From positions 107,002,443 to 107,066,442 of the forward strand of contig CM039182.1 of assembly GCA_008360975.2 (NCBI GenBank): a stretch of 64,000 nt of DNA, given 5' to 3'. The DNA is from Lichenostomus cassidix. Taxonomy: Eukaryota; Chordata; Aves; Passeriformes; Meliphagidae. Of the stretch, positions 14,307 to 28,843 are shown piece by piece. Every line of letters begins with the position of its first letter. The stretch's first letter is position 1. The notes beneath the pieces were generated by a model, which saw only the letters and a list, made by a program, of their open reading frames with translations, searched no databases and had not been told where the DNA came from. The translations under genes were made by a program, and so were the position numbers.

Positions 14307-14507
14307 CAATAGAAAGAGTGTATAGTCTAATATTAAGAAGGTATCATGGGATTTAAGAAGCTACCTGCCTTGAAAGGAAAATCTGATTTCAAATATATTA
14401 GACTTAGGGTAAATGGAAGTCAGCTGGTAACACTAATCATTAATCTGAATTATTGAGATACATGCCAAACCCATATAATCTGTCAGTCCAGGGAAAATCT
14501 TGAGTTA

Positions 14508-14558
14508 TTAAAAAAAAGAAAAAAAAAAGCCAAAGAAACAACGAAACCAAACCAAACC
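14508..14558. repeat. A-rich tract with AAACC units
   Basis: Poly-A broken by G, followed by GAAACCAAACCAAACC. Low complexity only. Confidence 0.9.
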
Positions 14559-16378
14559 ATTTTTGCCAATATTGAGCCATCATGGAATGTCACAGAGTGG
14601 ATGATCTCTGACCCTGCACCAGACCCAGCCATTTCAAAATTATACAAGTATGTGATTACTCAAATCCTTCCTTCCAACTAAAACCCCATGTTTAATTTTC
14701 AAAATGGATTTTTTGTACTACTTCCCCATTATCTGCTATTACTAACAGAAAATTGCCAGAAGTGCCAACCAGTCCACAGAGGGGATGAGGCAAAACTCTA
14801 ACACTTCAAGGTTCCAGTGCCTCTGAGGCAGCAGCAGCACTCACCAAACTGCCAAAGAGCCCATGGGAGACATCCCCATCCATCAGTAGAGCACTGTCCG
14901 CCCCACTCCTCCCAAGTTCACCCCTTCCTTCCTGCCAGCTAATGAGGGAGCTCATTGCAGAGAGGCAGAAATGCTATGCCCAGAGGCAGCTGCTCTGAAT
15001 AATGTCCATTTACATTGGTATTCTAGTCCTGCGTTCCCTTAAAGCTAAAAGTGTAGGGGCTTAGAGCAGTTAACTGTCCTTATGTATCCTTAGGGGGATG
15101 TGAAGAAGTTGAGCCTATAGGGTTTCCCTTTATGGGTGCTCTTCAAGGAAAGAAAATGGGAAAATCGATGAGTACAGAAACTAGCATAAAATTAAATCTT
15201 GTGAAACACAGAATCCTACATTTATTTATGCTCATTTAACCTGTTAAAAGGGCTATTAGCAGGTCATAACTTTTTCAAATGTCTCTGCATAGTCCAGGCC
15301 TCACACTGCTACCTCCTTAACACTTCTAGAAAAAGTAAGACAACAAAGAGATTTAAAGTTAATTTGCAACTGGTTTCTGTGAGTAGCGGTGAGCTGCATG
15401 TTTATCAATGTGCCTTCCAGTCTTGGAAGTAGAAAAATGGGTGTTTTCCTCTTAGCATTTGCCCCCTGTTAACAGAACAGTGTACAGTTGTCAGCGCCTC
15501 TGAACTGTTTCAGCAGCTACAGCCTGAAAATTGGACAGAAGAGGAAAACACAATCCAAACAAAATTGACAGCTGTGAAGCAGCACAAATCTGCCCATTCA
15601 CTTTGGAGACCCTGCACCTTGTTACCTTTCTGTCCTGATAGGATATGAGGAAAAATTAGGAAGACATCTGGAATAACATTTAGAAATGCACAGGAAAGAA
15701 GTTAACAAGACAGCAGCAAAGTAGCTTACTAAGCAGTTGCATCTTGGAGGGACTATCTGTGCATTCCAGGCAAGTTTGTTTGGTGTTTGTGCAAACTTGC
15801 ATTGCCTTCCTGAGCCATAGTCCCATTTCTCTCTCTAGATGTTTGCATCTCTGTTGTCCTTATATACCCCAGCTTATCAGTTTTGTCTAGTTTTCTTACA
15901 AAAAAGTGAAATAAAACTTAAAGCAAAAGAAAGAAGAGGAGAACATCTATCAGTACATAAAATGCTTCAGGCAGATTTTCATCTGGAAAAATATTAAGGA
16001 ATGAAAAGGAATGTATAAGTGAGCTGCTGTGAACAACAATAAAATATAGTGGCAAAAAGTACATGTAAAATAGAGCTGAACCATCAGCAGAAAGCCCACA
16101 GGTTGCTCCTGCAGCACACAAATGTCCAGCCTGACATTTGAATGCCCAAAATGTCTGTATCGTTTTCTTCCTCAGTGCACTGTGAACAGCATCCTTTAAC
16201 AGTTACCCTAATAAAGAGTTCGAAGGAAACACCCGTATATTTTCCATTGATATGCAAAATGTTTCCTTAGAGAAAATAAATAAACCAAGCATGAATAAAT
16301 TTAGTCTGTTAGCTTATGACATTCTTTACAAGTGAAAATCTGGGCCAAGAGTCAGCTAAATGCAACAAATATAACTCC

Positions 16379-16408
16379 TGAAAAAAAAAAAGCCAAACCA
16401 AAACCTAA
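16379..16408. repeat. Short poly-A with AAACC units
   Basis: Eleven or more A, then GCCAAACCAAAACC. Same class as the tract at 14508. Confidence 0.85.
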
Positions 16409-17852
16409 CAACTCTGAAAGAAAAGGTATGATACAGAAAACCGTTATATAAATAATTCTTATAATTATTTTACTCTATTACTGGCTTCATAAGGGACCCA
16501 TCAACATCAGAGCTGAACCTTCACTGTTCCAATCCATTAGTGGCTTCTCAAAACATCCCTCCAGGTCAGTGTTGCTGATTCTGTTCCACAAATGATGTTT
16601 AAGGTTATAAAGGAAAATAAGGAGTCCTATTTCCCCTTTGTATTACTTATCTGCATCAACAATCCTTTTAAAGTATGAGCAGGGTGAGAAAGAAAAAAGA
16701 AACAGAAAGAGCAGGTTGTATCTAAAACCTCTAAACCCTTTCAAAGGTGAGAAATAGGTCAGGAGGCAATATTGACCAGGGTAAAAATAAAGTCTTGCTG
16801 TGATTACTTTCTTCACTGAGGAAAAAAAGGACCAATGTGGGGCACTTGTGCCTCTTCATTGCTCTGGGCAAAGAATTTGCTCAGCAGCTGTGTTAGGTTA
16901 CAGGGTTAAGCCAGGCTCGGTGCTCTTGGCCATGGCTTTCTGCCTCTGGCAAAGCTGCAAGCACACTTGTATTTATTTGCTTTGAACTTGGTAGCCTACA
17001 CATGTGGTTTCACTGTAACTGAAGGTTAGCTCTGTGATTGCTGATGTGATCTCTCCCTTCTTCCTTCTGTGGCCCTTCTTTTGTGGAGGGATTTGGGCAG
17101 GATAGCCCTCATTTGGCTGCTGAGGGACCCCACCCTGTGTATGGGACCCACCGTCTGCTCTAATAAAAGGACCATGCTGCAGATGAGTAAGGTGTCTTTC
17201 TGTGGGATCACCTGCAGTTTGCTGAGTCCTTGCTCTCCCATGCTGTGGTCTTGGGAGCCCTTCTGTGGAGTGTGCATGGAGTTTGGCCTCTGATTCCTTG
17301 GGGACCAAGTGTCTGTGACAGAGCAGCCAGTGAGGAGCACTGGAGTTGTTAATGCTGGTGTACTCCTTGATGCTACCCTTGAAGAAAAGTGGAAAATCAT
17401 ATCCTTTACATATCAAGACTCAATCTTACTGCTATCAAGGTTAATGGCAAATTTACAGTTTATTTAAGTGGAAACAAGATCAGGTCATGGGTGGCTAGAA
17501 TTAGAGCTTGGAGCAGGAAAAGACATTGAAAATGAAGGTGGTTGTGGTTACATGGATATTTTTTCATTGTTGTGCTGACTGAAACAGACCTGCGGCCACT
17601 TGTTCTTGCCCTCTTTGTTACACTGACCCTGAGTTTGTACATGGAGCTAAATTACTTTCCTGAGTGGAAAACAGGCAGTTTTGGTGGGGGTTAATTTGCA
17701 AATGCATGAAATCCCTTGTGTTGTTCATTCTGTGCTCCCACTTATGCTTTGCAGTCACAACAATTGAGGATTACAGGGAACAGGGACAAGTGACCAGAGA
17801 AGCTGGGAGTTGCTTAAACTTCTTTTAACGCCACCTGAAGTCCTTTGCTTTT

Positions 17853-17882
17853 TTCCTACTCTTTTTCCTACTCTTTTTCCTA
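17853..17882. repeat. 13-bp tandem repeat (pyrimidine)
   Basis: TTTTTCCTACTC-type unit repeated twice plus a partial copy. Confidence 0.85.
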
Positions 17883-20152
17883 TTTCCATTTTCAGACATG
17901 AAATGCAAAAAAAGAATATTTAATCTTGTCTCGTCATCGCCATTACTGCCTGTGTGGCCCTGTCATCTTCTGTCTTTCAGAGGCAGTTCTGGGTGGAAGG
18001 GCTGAGGGCAAGCCCAGGTAGATGAGGTAGCACAACTCTTACCCCAGCTGGAAGTCAGAGTGTTGGACAACACCCTCACAAGCATTCAGACTTTTTGTGC
18101 ACTCGATACTAGTGTGAATTAACAGCCCACAGCTTATCAATCACAGTACAAAAGCTGCAAATGTGTGTGTCCTCAGAAAAAAATAAAGTGAAGTGTTTTA
18201 TTTAAGTCTCTCTTACAAAACCCCGAACTAGAGCAAATTGCCTCAAATTTCCTGGAGCAGACCACTGCACTGATGCATGGCGACCTGACTGCATCTGAGT
18301 CCTTGGTCCAATAGGAAGCACATGAATATTTTAAAGGACCAACCCCTAAATATTAAGGCATCAGTCTATATGTCATCAAGGCACTATGGTGTGGTATTCC
18401 CTTCTGGGAGATTATACACTACAACTTACCCTGCCTTACAGTTTATTTGCCTTCCAATTTTGCACCTTTTGTCCAGGAACATTCTTGTTTCTTAAATGCC
18501 TTTTAAAAGTGGCATTAATGCCCTGGGCCCGTGTCCAGCTGCCGTTGCTGCTGTTGGTCCCTCCCCCCCAGCTCCTCTGACTCAGCGTTTTGTGAAACCA
18601 CACTTGGCAGGAAACACACTTTTAGAGGGACCAACTGTAATTTAGACAAAAAAGACCATTAGCTGCACTCAGCAGCAATGGCAAGGCTGCTTTTTTGCTG
18701 CTGTGTTAAAGCAGACCAAGGCCAGGAAGGAATATATTATTTATGTTCACTAAGTTTTAGATAGAGAGCTTTTCAAAACTTACGGTGTCTCTTTTGCAAT
18801 ATTTTGTTCAAATAAATGACATGCTCTGCTGAGAGATCCTGCTCTGTGGCATTAAGTAGTTAACATTTAACAAGGATCAACCCACAAATCCACAGACATT
18901 TCTGTGGGCACTTCAAAGGAAAGTGGAATTTTCTAAAATGGGAAGTCCATAGCATGTGGCAACCAACATCAGCATGGTCTTTGAGTCTGATTCCTTCTCC
19001 CTGTAGACTGGATTCACTCCAGAATTGCCTGTTTTCCTCATTAGGACAGAACAGCAACTTCCTCCCTGGCCAACCAACCACACACTCTGGATCTCCTCTT
19101 TTTGATGTCAAACACAGGAGAAAAGCAGAGGTAGCTTTGGGTGATATACTTGCTTCTTGTCAAGGCCAGCAGATATTTATTTTAAAAGAGCAGAGCTCCT
19201 CACTGATATAGCCAAGGTCTCTTGGAATTGTCAAGGTACACACTTTTGAAAAATAGATGGCTTCTGACAGGACAAACCAAAGTTTCCTGCAGGAGCAGGG
19301 CAGTCAAAAAGTCTCTTCCGCTCTTACTTTAGGCACAGCATTAAGGACAGGTCAAGGATAATGATCTGTGATTGTAAGAGTCATGTGTAAGAGAAAGATG
19401 TGGCAATGTGTCATTTCAATCACGGGAGAGTGAGTGGCAAGGGTATTTGTCTTGTGCCTTCTCAGGGAAAAGATCTGTTTCCTCCTGCAGCAGTCATCGG
19501 TCTGAGCTGGCAGTTCTGCTCTTGTTTCTGGGCCTCCAGAGAAGGGCAGGAGCCCACTGTAGCTTTAGATCTATTGCAATGCCTGGCTGCAAGACAGCAG
19601 ACTGGGCATTGCAATGCAGTGAAATAAAAGCCATCAGCAATTAAACAGAATATTCATGACAGTGATTGAAGATGACTTTATTTCTTGCAGCCTTTGTTTG
19701 AAGAATGTCCTTTCCATATACTCATAATGTACATGACAAATGACTACACAGCTGTGGGGGAAATACATAATGCTCTCTGTCTCCGATCCAAGGTTGATCA
19801 CCAAATTATTAAAGCAGTGTTGTTTAAGGTTATTCCCAAGAAGGACTTGGTAACTTCTTTGTTATTGATGCTTATTTGGGTAATTTTGCCAAAGTACATT
19901 ATGTATGCAACTGAAAAACATGTTAACCTCATATCTGAATTCATACGTGTCTGCATATGTAAACATACCTATGTATAAGTAATTTAAAATATTGATCTTA
20001 TTTTAATGTATTTCAGACAAAGAAATGACTATGGAAACAAGCATGAGCAAAGGTAAAAGAACACACATTTGTTTTTGCATGAGCAATGCATTTGCTCTCA
20101 TTGAAAACTTTGAATATCATGGCTAAATAAATTCTGAGAAAGATTAGGGTAT

Positions 20153-20179
20153 CTCCCTTTTTTTTTTTTTTCCCCCCCT
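20153..20179. repeat. Poly-T/poly-C run
   Basis: CCC, then a run of T, then seven C. Followed within 60 bp by another A/C-rich tract (20222-20258). Confidence 0.9.
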
Positions 20180-20221
20180 GGCAAGGAAGGAAGGAAGCAC
20201 CAGCAGGTGTGATCTGTCAGT

Positions 20222-20258
20222 GCAAAACAAAAACAAGCAAACCAAACAAAAAACCCAA
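20222..20258. repeat. A/C-rich low-complexity tract
   Basis: CAAAAC, AAGC, AACC and AAACA units with no longer period. Confidence 0.85.
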
Positions 20259-23200
20259 CTAAGAACCCCCCTAATGCAACAGGTTGGAAGACATTGATCT
20301 CATTGGAAAAGACATGCTCACTGGTTGAAATGTCTCCCAAGAATGTTCCCCTGTGGATTTTGTAATCAATTAATTTGAATAGAAATTTGTAAGAAATTAT
20401 CTGACAATCTGAGAGTTCAGCTTTTTCAGGCAGCCTTCCAGGACTGCTAGCCTGTTTGAGGTATATGCTCTCTTTTTAAATAAAATTCCAGTTATTTTAA
20501 AACAGAGCAGAACTAAAAGCACTACAGTCAACAGATCTGATTACAAATTTAATGGCCTGATTCACCCCTGCTCTCCTTCAATTTTGGAGCAGTGTGAATC
20601 CAGTGCTTTTTATCTTCTCACCACAGACACAATCTGGACTAGCACAGCAAGGAACAAGTTTCTGGGAGCTTAAGCTTGTTCCGCTTTATTTGTTTTTTTT
20701 CTGCTTTTTTTGAGAGCAGCTGTCTTTGAGATTTGTGATCTTTTCTAAAAGCATGACCATAGTGATCATAAGGGCTTGGTGAATTTATTAACTCTACTTG
20801 ATTAAATCCTCCTTTGACTCCATTTTGAAAGAATTAGTTCCGGAACACAGATTTAGATCTCCTCTACCATGTATTTGCCAGATGTAGGATGGACTTTATA
20901 AGCACTTTTATTGCTTTGGACTCAAACAAGAAATATCAAAATATGTAGTGTAAACCACTAAACCCAGAAGTTAAAGATCATTAAGATTTCTTATACCAGG
21001 CCCTGAACTCTGGAAGAGGATTATCCAAGGGTACCCATCTTCCCTTGCAGTCCAGGAATAAATGTGTGACCCTGGCTTGACAGGTAAGTGATACTTTGAG
21101 GGAGTCTCAAAATACTATGTTATCCCTGAACAGTGTTTTCCTGATTAAAAAGACCTTTGATGAAGGAAGTTGTATTTTATTCATAGCATCAGATATTTTG
21201 GAAAAAAGATTAAGTTTATTAGATCTCCAATACAAAGACATCTAAAGGCTGAGCATTTGGCTCAGAAAAAAACCCAACCTGAACTTCTAAATTGTAGAAA
21301 TTATATTTTCATCACATCTACTTAACTATTGGCAATGATTTCTTTTGGTTAAATAAGACCAAAGCTCTCCTCTCCTTCTCTCTTTCCTTTTATGAGAGAT
21401 TTTTTTTTCCCCCAGAAATCATTAAGTTAATCCTTGATAATCCAAGAAAAAAATAGAGGTAGTAGTTCAAGCTATTTTCTGTGTGTATTTAGCAAAATGT
21501 GATACAACTTCACTATTAAAACTCTTGGTTTTCTATCCAAATTCTAATAAATACTGTATGATGTATAAACTCATAAATGTTCACAGCACACAAATGGGCT
21601 GCCTCTGGAAATTACATGGCTTGAGCACAGCAGGATTAGATGTAAAGGAAAGGAAAGAATTTGTTATGACATTTCAAAGCTTCTTATAGCACAGTACCTT
21701 CACCTGCACTTGCTTGCCTGTTACCACAGGGCTGTGGATCGTTATTTAAAAGGCTTATAAAGGTTTTTCTCTCCTAAAAATAATGATGAAATTAAATGTT
21801 GTCATTTAAAAATCTTTTAAAAACATGGTTCTTATCTTCTCCCATTCAGTAGCAGTGCCTGAATTAGGGAACTGAAGAGGATGTGCATGATTAGCTAATG
21901 CCAGATAATATCCTAAATGACACTGTGTAGTGATTAAGACACGTGGATTTTCTAAACTTATATTTATTGCTATATAGAAGTGCTAAAATGACAACTCTGG
22001 AGGCTGAAGTCTCCTCTTTGCTCAACAGTGGACAGAAGACAGGATCATCCTCTTTTAGCTTCATTCAGGTTGGTTTTCATCTGTCTTCTACAGCTGCTGT
22101 TTATTTTCCACTCAGCCAAAGCTTGCATTGAGGATTTCTCAAGACACTTTAAAAATTAGATTAGAAGTGTAAGACCACTGATATCTTTTACCTAGGAATC
22201 CATTATCAGTATGTGAATTCTTACTTGAATTCATGGACTAGTAATCTAGAGGCAGAAAGTAATTTTCTAATAATCAACTACATATTTAAATTTAACTTCA
22301 TTGTTTATCTGCTTTCTAGCTAAAAATTCACCTTATAACATGCAAAGCCTTGCAGACTGGTTTTGGTGGGAAAGTGTATTTGAGAAGAGACTGGAAACTA
22401 TTTCCACAAGTGAAAAAGCTGATTTACACTTAAACAGACTGTTTCTTCAGAAAGGAAGTTTACCTAGGGTAAATGCTGGGAATGTTCTTTGAAAGGATGT
22501 TAATTGTACCTTGGTTCAAAGAACTCCTTGAAATTCCTGTAATGCAATTATGCTAAGTTAGAGGAAGTTAAAGGATTGTGTATTGGCAAAAATGCAGTTA
22601 GAATCCCAGTTGAAGTCATGTGTCAGAAGTGCTATTGATGATAACATTGACACCTGACTCAGATAACTTCAAAGCCTGTGCTCTCTGTATGAACCAAAGT
22701 TCACTGAGCTCAGCCAGCAAAAGGACAAACCCAGACAGAGAAACCAGTCCAGACCTCCAAGAAGTGCAAATGGAGCTGTGCCACTTAACAACAGCACATC
22801 AAACCCCAGCTCAGCACCTTTTAACACAGAGGACACAATGGTGTGCTCCACCAAATGAAACCCAACATCTGTAGGCTTACAGCTGTTCATCACAGACAGA
22901 AAGGGATCTCTGTGACTATCTGCTTTCTCCATGCTGGTGGGAAAAATGAAATTGCTCTGTGTGAGTTTCTGAGGAAAGATGGAGTGTAAAGGACAAGTTC
23001 CACATTGGTTTCTGAAAGCACTGAGGTTCTAAGGTTTCTGATGTCTTCTGGGCGTGAGTTCCACCCTCGTGGGGGGCAACCTTCACACAGAATGATGGCA
23101 GGTTTTTTTGTCTGTCCCACAAAGTGCTTCAGAAATAATGAAGTCTGAACTGATGAATGCACCCAGAATTTAACCTTTGGCAGTAAACCTCATTGCTCTA

Positions 23201-26200
23201 TGTATCACCCACAGTTTTCTAACCTGCTGTTTAACAAAAATATTTGTGCATTTTGAGTCTGCCTTGTTAATTTCTCTCCTTTCAAACATAAATCTCACAA
23301 TTAATTTAATTGCTGCTCTGTTCTGCCCAATTCTGTGAAATGACAAGCTAGAGTTAAGAAGCACTAAGATCACACACCCAGTTTGGATTTAGCTCTGTAT
23401 TTGGAATAAGAGTGGCTTAGCAGAAGTCCAAATAATGAAAATATTAATAAATACATTATTAATCTTTTAGGGGATTTCAGATTTTAAAAATAAGGTGGGG
23501 AAGGGCTAGTGCCCAAAGCACTTATAATTATTTGGTTCAAGGTATGCCCTGTCACAGTGGCTCTACCTTTGGGTTCTGGTCCCTTTGTTTCCTTCTTTGC
23601 ACACAAAGTGAAACATGCTATAGTTTCCACCTCAGTCACAGCCATATTTTGGGGTTTTTTTTGAGAAAATCAGGAATAGGAAAGTTGCAGAGCAATCTGG
23701 GTCTTCCCCAGTTAGGATTTCCCCTGCAGATGAGGCACATAACATGGTCTAGGATCACAGAGTTCTTCTGGCTTCCTAAGCAGAGACACATCCAGCCCAG
23801 ACCCTCAGATACTGAGGGACCTGGCTCCTCACTCTCTAGATTCAGCCTCCTATTGCTAGTCCCCTTATCACTGAGTTCTGTCCATAGTATAACTTAAAGA
23901 GTAAGAACCATGGACTTCATGTGAAGAAATAATGGCAGATTTCATAATTTAGAATTTTTCAAGGGAAAATCATATTGTCTTGCTGTGTACACACTCCAGA
24001 GGTACTTTTCTCAATGAAAAATCATATACATGGGGAAGAGGAGAAAAAATATTGCCAATGCTCTTATAGTGGAACTGAAAAATTTGGACTCATAGAATCC
24101 AGGTGACAAAAATAGATTAATTTTTCATGTTGTGCACTGCAGATAATCCTTGTGCTCACAGTATACTTTATTTAGAATCACTGCAGAATTCCTCCTCTGA
24201 TTTTTCTCCTTGAAATTAGCCTGTAGTGATATGCTTCAGACTTCACAGGATCCTAAAGGTATTTGATTAAATTTATCTATGAGTTTTGTTCTTTGTTCAT
24301 TTATTTTAATCACTGTTTGTTTTCTCTCCTTTTGACTATCCTAGATTTTAATTTTGATACATCATTGGTTATTATGATCTAACCTGCTCTTCACTGAATT
24401 CAGGTTCCCCAAAATTTCAAGTACAGCAATCTCGTTTGAGAATGAATATCATTAAATGGAACTGTGGGATTAAACTGTCTCAGAAACAGAATGTGCAGTT
24501 ATAATGTTTCCATAATATTTATAGTATCAATTGAAATCATCATTCTAACACCTGAGTGTTTAATGAGAACTTTGAAGTTCTTATTTTTTAATAGAATTAT
24601 TATTTTAAAGAATATGTAAATATTTATAAATATGACAATATGTTAGGTTGCTGGGTTGTTTTTTTTTGTTAAATATTCAAATGAATTATTTAATAATGTG
24701 TTCAAAGTTAAACCAAAATATATCACTGTTGTATGCAAAAATATTTGGATATTGAATCTTAAAAAATTAAAATGATTGATGCCTACTGAGAAAAAAAATA
24801 GAATAGCATATTCCACAATTTGAATCTGAAATCCATTTGTATTTACTTACACAGTTATCAATTTTCAACATGCAATTACATTAATATTTTTAGATGTTGG
24901 ATGCTTTGACATTTTGTTCCAACTCTAGACAGCCAACTATGCCTTCAGATGGGTCTCTGCCAGCTAAAAATACAGTCCTAGATAAGTACATACAACCTCC
25001 ACATTAGTATTAGTGACACCCAGAAACAGATTGCTGTGCTGAAATAATTAACTCCAAAGGATTCTGTGGCTTGTCCATTACTATGCTAGATCCTAACATG
25101 AATGTATGCAATATATTCTATATACTCAAAAAAGCTAAACAGCCTGCATATCTGAGGGGTTAATGGCTACTTTCATTAGAGAGCTGTGGTCTGGTACAAC
25201 CCTGCAGCTCCTAGCAATTTAGGAGCGTAGGATGCAGGGGAAAAAGGAGCGTCTGGGTCATGGAAACAGATTCTCACACCACGGTGCTTTCCACAGACAT
25301 TGCCATAAAGTAAAACCTTTAGTTTCAGTTCACAACTGATAGTTTGATTGATGCTTACACTATCAGAGGGCTGCTCCAGACTGTGACTTGTCCAAAGAGA
25401 GAAAACTTTTCATTGAAAAATAATTTATCATCAGTGAGTCACAGTTTTGTCTTAAAGTGTATCTGACTCATGTGTCTAGCATGGCAATGTAAATTGGTTC
25501 ACCTCTTCACAAAGAAGCACAGTGGAGACTTCCCTAGTAAATGGATGAAAACATTCTCAATCTTGCTCGAACAGAGTGAATAGAAAAACTTCTGGTCAAT
25601 GCAATATAATCTCCATAATCCAAGTTTTGAATCTCACTCTGCGTGAGATGAATCAGTTCTTTGATGACAAATAAAAGGTTTGTCTGCATTGGTAGAATTG
25701 ATGATTTGCTTTGCAATAAGCAGAGGGATGTTTTAATTCTTTTGCATACCAAACTCTGAATATGAGACAGTATTCTAGATGCCTTAATGTTTGAGAGTTC
25801 AAATACTGTAGACGAATGGCTGCCTTGCAGAGAGGAGGTTTAGAAAAAGAAGAATTAGTATTTTAAGTGTTTTTTCCCTGTTTGGTCCATTAATTACATT
25901 CACAAGTTCCACTCACATAAGTCATAAAATTGCAGGAATATATTTTAGGCACAACAGATAGCTTGTTGTAGGCTTTTCCATCTCCCTCTGCCTCTACTTA
26001 AACCATTACTCCTGAGATAGGTGAACTTGTATTTGTTGTGTCAATACTGGTGAACCAACGTTGCCAATATTTTTATACTCTGCACAGAGAGAGTAACGTC
26101 CTTCGAGAAGAAGATGTTTCTGGGAATACTTCAGCCCCTGCAGTCAAAGGTTTCACCAACATTGTTCACTGAGGACAGAAAATTCAACAGTAGCTGAATT

Positions 26201-28822
26201 GCGGAGTTCCCAGAAGACCATTTTATTCTGAATCTAGGGTGTGAGAACTTTTGCTGTTAAATCACTGTGTCATGTAGTTAGAGCAAAAGATGTTATAAAA
26301 GCAGCATTTACTTATCTGTATTCCTTGAATTTCTCTGCCACTGTTTATAATGGACTAATCTGGTGCTCAGAAAAATGTGAAAAAGCCTTTTACAGAAAGC
26401 AGTAGAAAGACATTTTATGTTCCTTTTTACTGATTACTTTTCCTTGATGCTAGGACACAATTATTTAAAGTGGATTACTTCCAAAGAATAACTTAATTTG
26501 ATAATAAAACAAATACTACTTTCCCATTTATTGATGAATCAAGCAAGATAATTGGATTTATTTCTTCTGAATCTATGAGTAATCCTGTTTCCAAATCACA
26601 TATGTGTTTCCTCCTCTGCTTTTATGTTTGTCAGGAGATGACAATTATTTATTCCTTCTCTTTCTGGCAGAATTTTACATTTTTTTCCTAATCCGGACAG
26701 CAACAGTCTTATGCATGGCTTCTGAGCTCAAAATAGAGCTAATTTATACTTAATACAATATACATCCTTGCAAGAGAAAAGTAAGCTTCAGTCATTCTGA
26801 GTAACTAAAAATCCTAGTTAATTAAAACAGATCTTGCATTAATATCTACAATATGTACAGTAATTGTGGAATAGATATAGCATTTTCACGATACTGTTTG
26901 GTACTACTTAATATCAGGGGTCTGGGAGCTGAGAGGTCCTTGAGATATATATTCTGGGCTGGTATGTAGGAGATGCCTTTGATAGGAATATACAGACAAT
27001 CTGGGAAGTGACCATGCTGAGTGTTATCGACATTTCTCCTTCTTCTGCTTTTGAATTTGATACTACAAATCCACCATACTGAGTCTTTAGAAGATTATAG
27101 ATTATTTTAGACATAATAAAATAACAGAAGATTTTTCAGCTAACTGAATTAGTCAAATATTCTTTTTTTAGCAGTAGTTAATCTTGCAGCATTTGAGAAC
27201 TTCTTTCACTTGGAGATCTCACATTAGTTTGCAAACATTCAGTAAACTTCTTAGACTCGGTACTTAAATACTTAATTTGTTTTACAGGGATTGTTTACAT
27301 CTGCAATGGTGTACCAATATAGCTATACCCACTCACACCAGCACGTTTCTGAAGTGGAAATGCAGCTTCCACTAGAATAACTGTTCCTCTTTCAGAACAG
27401 AATAAAATCTTTTCTTTGAGGAACGAAGTCTGCATATGGTGGTTTAAAGTGTGATTTCTTTCCATACTCCTGTTCTGCTCAACAGTGTCAACAAAACTTT
27501 AAAGCAGATCAAATCATTAGCTGAAAGTGCTAAAGAAGCTTGTTGAAACTCAGATTATTTTCTTCTGCAAGGGACAATTAACCATTGTGCTCAAAATATA
27601 TTACTGTATTGATGGGATTCATTGATGAGCATAGGCCTTTGGTCCCATTGATAAAGGTGGAAATCTGTTACATTCCCCAGCTTCACCACCTCTAAACTCT
27701 CTGCATCAGTGTTGTCCTCTTGCCTGATAAAGTGTTTCTTGGAGAGGAACTTCCAGAGCTGAACAAACCCATCTGTAGCGCTTGAATTGAAGGGCCAGAT
27801 TCTGTCATATGGAACCATAACAAAATTGCATCTGCTGAAAAACACACCATTCTGTTAACTACCGTGGTTTTACTATGCATCTGATAATATTTAGGTATTT
27901 CTCCTGATCGTGTTCTTTAATGGTGGTCAGCAGTGAAGGATAATGATTCACTCGGGAGTTTTCAGGGTTTCTGGGCTGCCAAGCCCCATCGTGGTTTTCA
28001 GTTGAAACATTTCAATCTAGCTTTTCCATTTGTAGACGTCATTTCAAGCCAGAGCTGCCCTTTCATTTTTTATTTTTTTCAGTTGAGAACAGAATGTGGT
28101 ATTTGAATTGAAATATATTCTTGGTTGGAATAGAAGAAGGGGGAAGGAAAAATGTGTAATTTGCTAACAAAAATATGTTATGGGCTTTGTGGTACTGTGG
28201 CAAAATTTGCTCTTGCTGAGTCTACTAAAAGACTCAAGTCCCATATCCACATTTCCCAGATTCCAACCACATTTTTCTCTGTGGCTCTTTCCACGAAGTG
28301 ACAGAAAAGCCAGATCTTTTGGACTAATGTAATATACTCTTTCCTCCTCAGTCGCTTCTGTCTCCCCTCATTGCTCCCAGAAAGGGAGGGAATATTACTG
28401 GCCATTTCAGGGCATCCTAGGGCTTTCTCACATCACTTCCAAGGCATTCCTTGCCTCCGGTCACCCAGGAAGAATCTGCTGTGTTTGATTTCTGTCTCAG
28501 GTCACTTGTCTCACAGCTACGTGCCAGGTCAGTGCCAGTGAGTTGTCTTGCATGGCAGAGCTTTGTTACACAGGCTGGTGGGTCAGGTTTCACATGCTCA
28601 AAAAGAGTCGATGTAAGGACAGGGAGAGACAGCATATGCTTCAGTGCCAGTAATGAATAAACTACTACATCAACTACACAGCATGAACATCTTCATCCAG
28701 CTGTGTTTATATATTATTTTCATTAATTATGGTTGTTCCTATCACTTGACACAAGCAAGAACTTCTCTTTTTTTGAAGTGGCCATTTTATTAATCCATTA
28801 TTCTTCTGAAGAATAATATCTG

Positions 28823-28843
28823 CCCCCCTCCCCCCCGCCCCCC
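28823..28843 (-). repeat. C6-T-C7-G-C6 run; G-quadruplex candidate on minus strand
   Basis: The minus strand reads G6-C-G7-A-G6. The long runs can supply four G3 blocks with one-base loops, a classical quadruplex pattern. Confidence 0.85.

Noticed and set aside
26060..26195. Open stretch after TATACTCTGCACAG that reads as a short peptide in two frames
   Set aside because: The acceptor is weak, no matching donor or known protein was found, and the length is within chance.
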